Assembly (NCBI GenBank): GCA_035534575.1
Contig: DATLRT010000003.1
Span: 1-7,166 of the forward strand
DNA from: JAGWFU01 sp035534575
GTDB lineage: Archaea; Micrarchaeota; Micrarchaeia; Micrarchaeales; Micrarchaeaceae
Length of the DNA stretch: 7,166 nucleotides
Direction: 5' to 3'
Shown here: piece after piece, positions 1 through 5,157 of the stretch
Position numbering within the stretch: position 1 is the stretch's first letter
Layout: each line of letters begins with the position of its first letter
The notes under the pieces: model-generated
Told to the model about the DNA's origin: nothing
What the model saw: the letters and a program-made list of their open reading frames with translations, nothing else
The model's database searches: none
Translations under genes and position numbers: made by a program

Positions 1-37
1 CGGCTACCACTTTATCCTTTAGATTGATTCTTTCCAT
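1..37 (-). CDS. 5' end of a minus-strand gene cut by the left edge (unidentified)
   Basis: Reading the minus strand from an ATG at 37, twelve open codons run off the left edge (MERINLKDKVVA). An AGGT motif eight bases upstream of the ATG (about 47-50) fits an archaeal ribosome-binding site, and TATA-like sequence lies further upstream, which supports a real start. The run LKDKVVA resembles the first beta strand that precedes the TGxxxGxG motif of short-chain dehydrogenases, but twelve residues cannot establish a family. Treat it as a partial gene of unknown function. Confidence 0.4.
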   Translation of the reverse strand, partial: MERINLKDKVVA

Positions 38-63
38 AAAACACGACCTTTGACAAAAGGGAA

Positions 64-77
64 ACAGAAACTTCTGT
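64..77. promoter_or_regulatory. Perfect 6+2+6 inverted repeat, candidate operator
   Basis: The sequence acagaa-ac-ttctgt is a perfect six-base inverted repeat around a two-base centre. It lies 27 bases upstream of the ATG at 37 and about 25 bases downstream of a TATA-like stretch at 97-107, so it would cover the predicted transcription start of the left-edge gene. That is a usual place for an archaeal repressor to bind. It could also be a chance palindrome, since fourteen bases is short. Confidence 0.3.
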
Positions 78-96
78 ATCGCATCTTCAATTTTAC

Positions 97-107
97 ATAC
101 TTTTATG
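97..107 (-). promoter_or_regulatory. Putative TATA box for the left-edge gene
   Basis: Read on the minus strand, the segment is cataaaagtat, an A/T-rich TATA-like element. A transcript starting about 26 bases downstream would begin near position 77, leaving a leader of about 40 bases that carries the AGGT ribosome-binding site before the ATG at 37. A neighbouring gtaaaatt (about 92-99) is an alternative box. Assignment is by position and composition only. Confidence 0.3.
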
Positions 108-128
108 GGTGGATTAAGTATATATGCC

Positions 129-767
129 TTACTGCGAAGAGTCATGCGGCAGGGTAGCCCCGGAGGCATCGTACCCCGTGAGTACCCTCAATGCCGAGCT
201 CACGTTTTTGTTCAGTTTGGAGAAGATCTCAAGTATCTCTATATCAAGCTTCCTGCTCTTCCTATCCAGCGACTCGAGCAGTTCAATTGCCTTAAATACT
301 TTTTCCGTTGGAACCGCATACCTCAACGAGTGCTCGTCCGCTAGCCCGTCCACATAGTCTTTGACGCTTTTGGACAGCTCATCAAGGCTCTTCTCTCGCC
401 TGTCGAAGTTCTCAGTCATTGAGAGCGCGGACCTCTTTTCAGTGAATGCAGCCTGCATCTCCTTTTTGTACTGCAACATGGCTGTTTGTATAGCCACGGG
501 GAGGTTGCGGTGGGAGGCGGATAGGTACTCTCCGATTTCCTTGAGATATCCATAAGCCTCAGAGCGAAGTTTGACAATCTCGACGTGGAGGTCTACCCTG
601 CGTTCCAACAGCACCTCAAGCCTGTGATTAAGACCTTCAAAATCGTCGTCAATCTGTCTAGTAACGTCGGCAGATTTTGACGTTTCACGCGCTGGATTAG
701 ACGTGCCGCCGAGGCTGCCCGTCACGCCCTTTTTGCTTCTTTCCGACGTATAAAGACCCGATACCAC
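129..767 (-). CDS. Hypothetical alpha-helical (coiled-coil-like) soluble protein
   Basis: I do not recognise a family. The 212-residue reading from a GTG at 767 has a polar, Ser/Thr/Gly-rich, probably disordered N-terminus (about residues 7-38). It is followed by almost continuous charged, heptad-like helix: about 40-85, 90-145 and 153-196, broken at Pro90 and Pro153. There is no signal peptide, membrane segment, cysteine or catalytic motif, so a structural or partner-binding role in the cytoplasm is a guess. The start is uncertain. The first TATA-like element (774-787) would start transcription near 757, inside this reading. A second one (about 749-754) would give a leaderless transcript at GTG codon 15 (position 725), making a protein of 198 residues. 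It is divergent from the small membrane-protein gene at 959. It ends in TAA and appears monocistronic. Confidence 0.75.
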   Translation of the reverse strand: MVSGLYTSERSKKGVTGSLGGTSNPARETSKSADVTRQIDDDFEGLNHRLEVLLERRVDLHVEIVKLRSEAYGYLKEIGEYLSASHRNLPVAIQTAMLQYKKEMQAAFTEKRSALSMTENFDRREKSLDELSKSVKDYVDGLADEHSLRYAVPTEKVFKAIELLESLDRKSRKLDIEILEIFSKLNKNVSSALRVLTGYDASGATLPHDSSQ

Positions 768-773
768 TTGGCG

Positions 774-787
774 TTTTATAATATAAA
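774..787 (-). promoter_or_regulatory. Putative TATA box region for the coiled-coil-like gene
   Basis: On the minus strand the segment reads tttatattataaaa, two overlapping TATA-like elements lying 7-20 bases upstream of the GTG at 767. An archaeal transcript normally starts about 25 bases downstream of the box centre. That falls at or just inside the annotated start, so this promoter argues for an internal start such as the GTG at 725. Confidence 0.45.
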
Positions 788-839
788 TAGATTTCAGTCA
801 GGGACCCAATTTTTACCCAAAATCATCTTGTCGTCGGTA

Positions 840-863
840 ATTTTGCCCCTTTTGGGGCGGAAT
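840..863 (+). other. 10-bp hairpin with TTTT loop in the divergent intergenic region
   Basis: Bases 840-849 pair with 854-863 around a tttt loop. The core gcccc/ggggc is perfect and is extended by two G-T wobbles (843-860, 844-859) and three A-T pairs. The wobbles pair only in plus-strand RNA, so if it acts as RNA it would do so in a plus-strand transcript. It lies between two divergent genes, upstream of the TATA box assigned to the 959 gene. It is therefore not in that gene's predicted leader and may instead be a protein-binding site or part of an unseen small RNA. There is no long U-run directly after it. Confidence 0.4.
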
Positions 864-897
864 ACGAAACTTCCGCTAGTAGGGCTCGTGTGGTGGG

Positions 898-905
898 TTT
901 TTAAA
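898..905 (+). promoter_or_regulatory. Putative TATA box for the small membrane-protein gene
   Basis: The element tttttaaa is preceded by a G-rich stretch (tggtggg) and lies about 57 bases upstream of the ATG at 959. A start about 26 bases downstream would give a leader of about 30 bases carrying a gtga ribosome-binding site (949-952) seven bases ahead of the ATG. Assignment is by motif and spacing. Confidence 0.4.
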
Positions 906-958
906 CCTTTGTGTGAGTAACAGTGAATGCGACCTTCAGATCACGACCGTGAGTTTAT

Positions 959-1252
959 ATGTACTACAAAGAGTTTGCCCGTATACAAAAAATGCAGAAG
1001 TTCCTTGAGAACCTAGCCTATGCTTCCATAGGGCTTGATGCCGCTCTTGCGGTTACCACGCTCCTGGTGATAAGGGGGGTGCTCAACTCTTCGGCATCGC
1101 TCCTTACGCTCAGCGACTACCTTGTATTCATAGAGGTGGCCGTCGCCGCCGTAATGCTCACCGCGATAGTAGCGCTGAAGAGCTACAGCCACTTCCTCAG
1201 GGGGCTGGACATGGTAGTATTCAAGGTAAAGCACAGGATAGCGAGGGTCTGA
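959..1252 (+). CDS. Small two-helix membrane protein, unknown function
   Basis: This is a 97-residue protein that I cannot place in a family. Residues 1-20 are amphipathic and basic/aromatic. Two hydrophobic segments follow, about 22-42 and 54-74, joined by a short Ser/Leu-rich loop, and a basic C-terminal tail of about 20 residues contains several Lys/Arg/His. Positive charge at both ends and a short loop suggest a helical hairpin with both termini in the cytoplasm. The start is supported by gtga seven bases upstream of the ATG. The gene has its own putative TATA box and points toward the end of the minus-strand repair operon, from which it is separated by only six bases. No link to DNA repair can be read from the protein. 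Confidence 0.75.
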   Translation: MYYKEFARIQKMQKFLENLAYASIGLDAALAVTTLLVIRGVLNSSASLLTLSDYLVFIEVAVAAVMLTAIVALKSYSHFLRGLDMVVFKVKHRIARV

Positions 1253-1258
1253 AAGCCC

Positions 1259-1417
1259 TCACTTGCTTTCTTTTCCCATCTTTTTCATTATTCCTGAATA
1301 GCAATCCACGCACAGGTGGGTCTTCTTCACCATCTCGGTCTTGCCCGGAGGGCCAAGCAGTATGGCACCGAACTTGGTCAGCTCCTTTCCGCACATTGCG
1401 CACGTCGGTTTTATCAT
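1259..1417 (-). CDS. 52-residue zinc-binding (CxxC...CxxC) protein, last gene of the EndoQ operon
   Basis: This short gene reads ATG at 1417 to TGA at 1259-1261. The protein has two cysteine pairs, C6-xx-C9 (followed by GKEL) and C36-xx-C39, about 26 residues apart, with His34 next to the second pair. That pattern fits a single structural zinc site of zinc-ribbon or treble-clef type. The linker is Gly/Pro-rich and the tail is basic (KKMGKESK), which could suit nucleic-acid or protein contact. The gene begins four bases after the endonuclease Q stop, and the sequence gtgat overlapping that stop is a good ribosome-binding site, so the two are almost certainly cotranslated. Function is unknown. 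An accessory or adaptor for EndoQ is an inference from position alone. Confidence 0.8.
   Translation of the reverse strand: MIKPTCAMCGKELTKFGAILLGPPGKTEMVKKTHLCVDCYSGIMKKMGKESK
1266..1290 (+). terminator. T-rich candidate transcription terminator of the membrane-protein gene
   Basis: About 14 bases after the stop of the plus-strand gene the plus strand contains successive T-runs (ctttctttt, catcttttt, cattattcc). Archaeal RNA polymerase commonly terminates at such oligo-T tracts without a hairpin. The tract lies inside the 3' end of the convergent zinc-protein gene, where it encodes the lysine-rich tail on the other strand, so its T-richness may simply reflect that coding. Confidence 0.3.
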
Positions 1418-1421
1418 CGTA

Positions 1422-2684
1422 TCACTTGAAAAGCTTCTTCTGGTTGATTGCCCGCTGGTTCTGCACCTTCTTCGAGCGCCAAAGCAGGTCTATCTCGCCG
1501 AAGACGCCGGCATAGCCCGGGACTATGTTTATCTTGTTCTCCCTCACATTGGATATGCACTGCGCTATCTCCTCGTTCGAGTTGTCCTTTATCTTATCGA
1601 GCGGCACGTTGATAAGTATGTCGAACTCCTCACCCAGGTCGTCAAGCATCTTTCTGTACTGGGCCTCCACGCCGACAGAGGCGGAGCCCTTCTTCATTGC
1701 GTATGCGATAATCTCCCTGAGCGGAACCATGTTTATGTATGGGATGCCGTTGGCAGGCTTGTATCCTACTGGCCTGTCGGCAAGGTCGTTGACCCTATGT
1801 AGCACACCTATCACCAGCTTCTTCCCGCAGACGTCGCACACCTCCTTGCCCGAAGAGGGGTCTACCGAGAACTCGCACTCCCTGTGGCCGTCGAAGTGGT
1901 ACTTGCCCTCCTCCGGGTAGAACTCTATCGTGCTCTTGAAGCGCTTCGTGTCCTTGTTCTTTATCGCGCCGACGACATCGTCGTACCCGTAGCCCTCGTC
2001 GAACTCGAAGACGTTGGCCTCCCTACCTAGCTTCTCGAGCGAGTGCATGTCGCTGTTGGACACTATGGCGTACTTGTCAAGGCCAGACACCCTCCAGTTC
2101 ATCGCGGGGTCGGATGAGAGTCCGCTCTCTATCGCGTAGATGTTCTTCTCCTGGTCGCCGTAGGCTTCCTTCATCGAGTTGAAGCCCGATATCGAACCCA
2201 GCGCACCGAAGAAGGGAGTCCAGACGTGGGCCGCGAACACGAAGGCGCGCTTGTCTATGCTGAACACCTTCTCCACCAGTTCGGCGGCGGTCATGCTAAG
2301 GCTGGGCCTGCCGTCAGACTCCAGCGCGCCGTATCTGGACAGCTCGTCCTTGAGCTGCAGCACGGAGTCGAAGCTCGGCAGCATTATGCAGTTGTGTATC
2401 TTCTTCCCCCTGCCGTCCTTGCCCGTGAATACGGTGCACACCTCACCTCCGAGCATGAACTTGACATTGCTCTTGGAGCCCTTGAGCCTGAACAGCCCGG
2501 ACTCGCCTATCTCCTCCAGATTTGCGCTGAGCTCGGAGAGCCACTCCTTGTGGAGGAAGTCGCTTGTGCTGAGCAGGTTTATCCCCTTCCTCGCGCCGGT
2601 CTCCGCCATACCGCTTATTGTTATGCTGGAGCTGCACGCCATCGCGAACCTTGAGTGGGTGTGGAAATCCGCTATTACTCGCAT
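1422..2684 (-). CDS. endoQ: Endonuclease Q (PHP-domain DNA endonuclease with zinc ribbon)
   Basis: The 420-residue protein matches the archaeal endonuclease Q / COG1379 architecture in length and motif order. The N-terminal PHP metal-dependent nuclease fold shows HxH (H8, H10), D42 in STSD, E81 in GGE, H97, H153 in AAHVWTPFFG and D212/H214 in SNSDMHS. A zinc ribbon follows (C270, C283, C286, probably with one of H263, H267 or H296) leading into GKKLVIGVLHRV. The C-terminal helical domain carries VPLREII and PGYAGVFGEI. Characterised EndoQ from Thermococcales cuts DNA 5' of hypoxanthine, uracil, xanthine and AP sites, starting alternative excision repair. The start is set by aggtg, overlapping the upstream TAG stop and five bases before the ATG. 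It is third in an operon after nth-A and purM-like. All visible metal ligands are intact, so activity is expected. Confidence 0.9.
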   Translation of the reverse strand: MRVIADFHTHSRFAMACSSSITISGMAETGARKGINLLSTSDFLHKEWLSELSANLEEIGESGLFRLKGSKSNVKFMLGGEVCTVFTGKDGRGKKIHNCIMLPSFDSVLQLKDELSRYGALESDGRPSLSMTAAELVEKVFSIDKRAFVFAAHVWTPFFGALGSISGFNSMKEAYGDQEKNIYAIESGLSSDPAMNWRVSGLDKYAIVSNSDMHSLEKLGREANVFEFDEGYGYDDVVGAIKNKDTKRFKSTIEFYPEEGKYHFDGHRECEFSVDPSSGKEVCDVCGKKLVIGVLHRVNDLADRPVGYKPANGIPYINMVPLREIIAYAMKKGSASVGVEAQYRKMLDDLGEEFDILINVPLDKIKDNSNEEIAQCISNVRENKINIVPGYAGVFGEIDLLWRSKKVQNQRAINQKKLFK

Positions 2685-2692
2685 CGTTGCAC

Positions 2693-3763
2693 CTAAATCG
2701 TTATTGTCTGTCCCTCCGAGAATATGTTATCGATGATGTTTACTGCAGGGCTGCCGCCCTTCTCAAGCTTGGCCTGGAGTTCGATCGGCTCGTGCTTTCT
2801 CAGGATGTCAAGTGCCTCCCCCTTGAACTTTTCATCTATGGCTACTACGAACCCCACTCCGCAGTTGAAATATTCGTACATCTGGGCAGGCGTTCTCGGA
2901 ATGCCAGCATCCGAGCTGTCCCGATAAAACTTCAGGAATATGGGATTGTCGGATTTGGGGGAGCTTACCGTGATGCTGAACTTGTTTGTCGGATCGAGCT
3001 CTAGCAGTTTTGTCCATCCGCCGCCGGTTATGTGCACCGCCCCATGTACCATCCCGCGGCCCTTGGAGTACAACTCCGCAAGCTCCTTAGCGTAGATTGT
3101 TGTAGGTACGGTAAGACTGTCCAAAAGTTTTTTGTCCAGATCTTCATTTCTCAGCAGGTCCCTGTAAAGGTTGTTGATTAAGGTGAATCCGTTCGAGTGG
3201 AATCCGCTGCTCTTCAACGCTATCAATGCGCTGTCCTGCCTCAGGCCTGGTGGTGACTCGTACATCCTTACCCCGGTTCCGGTTATGTCCACCTCAAGCC
3301 CCTTTATCGTGTCCTTGATTGCGGTCTCTCCGCCGGATATGATCACCTTGTTAGCCTTGGACAGCTCCACCAGACCGTCGACGATACCCAGTATCGCGGG
3401 GTAGCCGGCCTTCTTGTCATCAGTTCCCACAGATATGATGTCCTGGATCTGGTACATGACAAACCCGCTTTCTATTATGTCGTCCACTACCATTGCAAAG
3501 GCATCCTGTGCTGCATACTTGAAGCTCTTGTTGAGCCAGTGAAGGTACCCCTTGGTCCCTATCCCGTCAGAGGCCTGCATCTTCTCGATGAATCCTGTGC
3601 GGCTCACCCATGGGCTCCTGTTATGCTCCTTCAGCACAACTCTCTTCCCCTGGCGCATGATGTCTATGCCCCAGTCCTTGGAGGCGACCCACGTCTCCTC
3701 CACCCTCTCCTTTATCGCCCTATTGATGGGCTTTGTTGGGTCATAAAACGCCGGTTTGTCCAT
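2693..3763 (-). CDS. purM: PurM-like phosphoribosylformylglycinamidine cyclo-ligase (AIR synthase), divergent N-terminus
   Basis: The protein belongs to the AIR synthase superfamily, which in PurM closes FGAM to AIR with ATP in purine synthesis. Numbering from the alternative GTG at 3772, visible motifs are DGIGTK (69-74), AMVVDDI (93-99, usual form VND), GGETA (147-151), SSGFHSNGFTL (188-198), HITGGG (247-252) and FNCGVGFVVAI (302-312), all in family order. The N-terminus lacks the usual Y-x-AGVDI and GGFG segments of classical PurM. It has instead a lysine/arginine-rich stretch of about 65 residues, so substrate preference could differ. I prefer ATG 3763 (356 residues) because gtgat sits four bases ahead of it. 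The GTG at 3772 would overlap the nth-A stop by four bases. Its presence between two repair nucleases is unusual. Confidence 0.75.
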   Translation of the reverse strand: MDKPAFYDPTKPINRAIKERVEETWVASKDWGIDIMRQGKRVVLKEHNRSPWVSRTGFIEKMQASDGIGTKGYLHWLNKSFKYAAQDAFAMVVDDIIESGFVMYQIQDIISVGTDDKKAGYPAILGIVDGLVELSKANKVIISGGETAIKDTIKGLEVDITGTGVRMYESPPGLRQDSALIALKSSGFHSNGFTLINNLYRDLLRNEDLDKKLLDSLTVPTTIYAKELAELYSKGRGMVHGAVHITGGGWTKLLELDPTNKFSITVSSPKSDNPIFLKFYRDSSDAGIPRTPAQMYEYFNCGVGFVVAIDEKFKGEALDILRKHEPIELQAKLEKGGSPAVNIIDNIFSEGQTITI

Positions 3764-3768
3764 TTGAA

Positions 3769-4425
3769 TCACAAAGTTTCAGTCACGCCGTTCTTGGGGC
3801 ATATCTTGCCAACTGGGCACTTGCTGCACATGGGCACCTCCTTGCACAGGGTCTTGCCGTGGGTCTTGAGCACGTAGGCGAAGTTGTGCCAGCCGTCCCT
3901 TGGCACTACCTTCTTCAGGTCCCCCTCAATCTTGTCAGGGTTCTTGTTGGCGCTCAGGCCCAGCCTGAAGGAAAGCCTTATCACCCACGTGTCCACCGGT
4001 ATGCCTTCCACTATCCCGTATGCGTTGATCATTATGGTGTTGGCTGTCTTCCGGCCTATGCCCGGAAGCTCGGCAAGCTGGTCTATGCTCTTGGGCACCT
4101 TCCCGGCGTACTGACCCTGAACTATCTTGCTGGTGGCTATGATGTTCTTCGCCTTGTTGCCAGCGAAGCTTACGCTCTTCACGTCGTTTACCAGCGCATC
4201 CAGCTTTGCCGTGGAGTAGTCCTTGGCAGTCTTGTACTTGGCGAACAGCGCGGGGGTGAGCTTATTCACGGTCTCGTCCCTTGTCTGTGCCGATAGGATG
4301 GCCGCGGCCATCAGGTCTATCGGGGTCTTGAAGTCCAGATAGTATTTGGCGTTCGGATACGCCTTCCTCAGGCCTGCCACGAGCTTTGAGGCATCGGAGG
4401 CGTTAAGGAGGGCTGGCTTGTCCAT
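3769..4425 (-). CDS. nth: Endonuclease III homologue A (Nth-type DNA glycosylase/AP lyase), atypical
   Basis: Members of this HhH-GPD family excise oxidised pyrimidines and nick AP sites. Numbering from an upstream TTG (4440), the protein shows LSAQTRDETVN (49-59), the helix-hairpin-helix LPGIGRKTA with catalytic K131, catalytic D150 in VDTW, and a C-terminal 4Fe-4S loop C199, C205, C208, C214. Two features are unusual. W152 replaces the histidine of the common VDTH. The cluster spacing is C-x5-C-x2-C-x5-C, one residue shorter than the common x6 first gap. I place the start at ATG 4425 (218 residues): it lies about 25 bases from the centre of TATTTTAT (4447-4454), giving a leaderless message, and the TTG would lie upstream of transcription. 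It is the first gene of the operon with purM-like, endoQ and the zinc protein, and divergent from a second nth. Confidence 0.88.
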   Translation of the reverse strand: MDKPALLNASDASKLVAGLRKAYPNAKYYLDFKTPIDLMAAAILSAQTRDETVNKLTPALFAKYKTAKDYSTAKLDALVNDVKSVSFAGNKAKNIIATSKIVQGQYAGKVPKSIDQLAELPGIGRKTANTIMINAYGIVEGIPVDTWVIRLSFRLGLSANKNPDKIEGDLKKVVPRDGWHNFAYVLKTHGKTLCKEVPMCSKCPVGKICPKNGVTETL

Positions 4426-4446
4426 GATTGCTATTACCAATGCAAC

Positions 4447-4454
4447 TATTTTAT
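4447..4454. promoter_or_regulatory. Single TATA element apparently shared by the two divergent nth genes
   Basis: TATTTTAT on plus (ATAAAATA on minus) is the only strong TATA-like element in the 59 bp between ATG 4425 (minus) and ATG 4485 (plus). Its centre is about 25 bases from the nth-A ATG, predicting a leaderless start there. It is about 34 bases from the nth-B ATG, predicting a leader of about 8 bases. A weaker alternative for the plus direction is tacctttac near 4468-4476. Confidence 0.5.
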
Positions 4455-4484
4455 CCCTTCCCTCCGATACCTTTACGGTAGGAA

Positions 4485-5153
4485 ATGAAGAGTGCCATGG
4501 CTGCCCGGGCGCAGATGAGCAAGGCCGAGTTTCTCGGCAAGGTAGTCGCGAGGCTGAAGAGGAGATACAGGGCTCAGATGGTCACGACGCTAGACCACGG
4601 TACGCCCTTTGAGCTTCTCGTTGCCACGATGCTCTCGGCCCAGGCGCAGGACGTCACCGTTAACAAGTACACGCCCAGGCTTTTCAAGGATTACAAGAGG
4701 GTTGGGGACTTCGCGGATGCCACGCCTTCGCAGATATTCCCTTACATAAAAAACATCGGCCTGTTCAGGTCAAAGGGCAGGAACATAGTGAAGATGGCCA
4801 GGATGCTGAGGCAGCGATTCGGCTCACGTGTGCCGAAGACCATAGAGGAGCTTACGCTTCTGCCGGGCGTGGGAAGGAAGACTGCAAACGTGGTGCTATC
4901 GAACGCCTACGGCATATCAGAAGGGATAGCGATAGACACGCACTGCATAACGGTTTCAAACAGGCTGGGGCTTGTCAGGACAACCGACCCTGTGAAGATA
5001 GAGGCCAGGATCATGAAGATGCTGCCGAGCAGGGAGTGGAAGGATGTCTCCCACCTGTTCATCGCGCTGGGCAGGGATGTCTGCACGGCGAAGGCAAAGC
5101 ACTGCGAGAGATGCGTATTGAGGGATATCTGTCCCTCAAGCACCGTTAGATGA
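4485..5153 (+). CDS. nth: Endonuclease III homologue B (Nth-type DNA glycosylase/AP lyase), canonical
   Basis: This 222-residue protein has all classical Nth signatures. These are LSAQAQDVTVN (50-60), helix-hairpin-helix LPGVGRKTA with catalytic K132, IDTH with catalytic D151 and H153, and the 4Fe-4S motif C200-x6-C207-x2-C210-x5-C216 near the C-terminus. Enzymes of this type remove oxidised pyrimidines such as thymine glycol and cleave the AP site by beta-elimination. The first ten residues (Met/Ala-rich) precede the part that aligns with the family, and ATG at 4497 or 4515 are alternative starts. The first ATG fits the promoter at 4447-4454. The stop is four bases before dph6, so the two are probably cotranscribed. 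It is a paralogue of the divergent nth-A, with identical core motifs but many differences elsewhere. Confidence 0.92.
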   Translation: MKSAMAARAQMSKAEFLGKVVARLKRRYRAQMVTTLDHGTPFELLVATMLSAQAQDVTVNKYTPRLFKDYKRVGDFADATPSQIFPYIKNIGLFRSKGRNIVKMARMLRQRFGSRVPKTIEELTLLPGVGRKTANVVLSNAYGISEGIAIDTHCITVSNRLGLVRTTDPVKIEARIMKMLPSREWKDVSHLFIALGRDVCTAKAKHCERCVLRDICPSSTVR

Positions 5154-5157
5154 TACA

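Noticed and set aside
1341..1920. Plus-strand open frames of 131-153 codons opposite endonuclease Q
   Set aside because: They are antisense to a well-supported gene, lack domain logic and ribosome-binding sites, and arise from the GC-rich codon pattern of the real frame.
2179..2736. Plus-strand open frames of 185 and 142 codons opposite the EndoQ N-terminus
   Set aside because: Serine/leucine-rich antisense translation of a gene with clear PHP motifs; no homologous features.
3733..4296. 187-codon plus-strand frame opposite nth-A
   Set aside because: Antisense to catalytic and Fe-S motifs that are clearly real on the other strand.
4426..4440. TTG start at 4440 for nth-A
   Set aside because: It lies upstream of the transcription start predicted from TATTTTAT, which coincides with the ATG at 4425; the extra five residues match nothing in the family.
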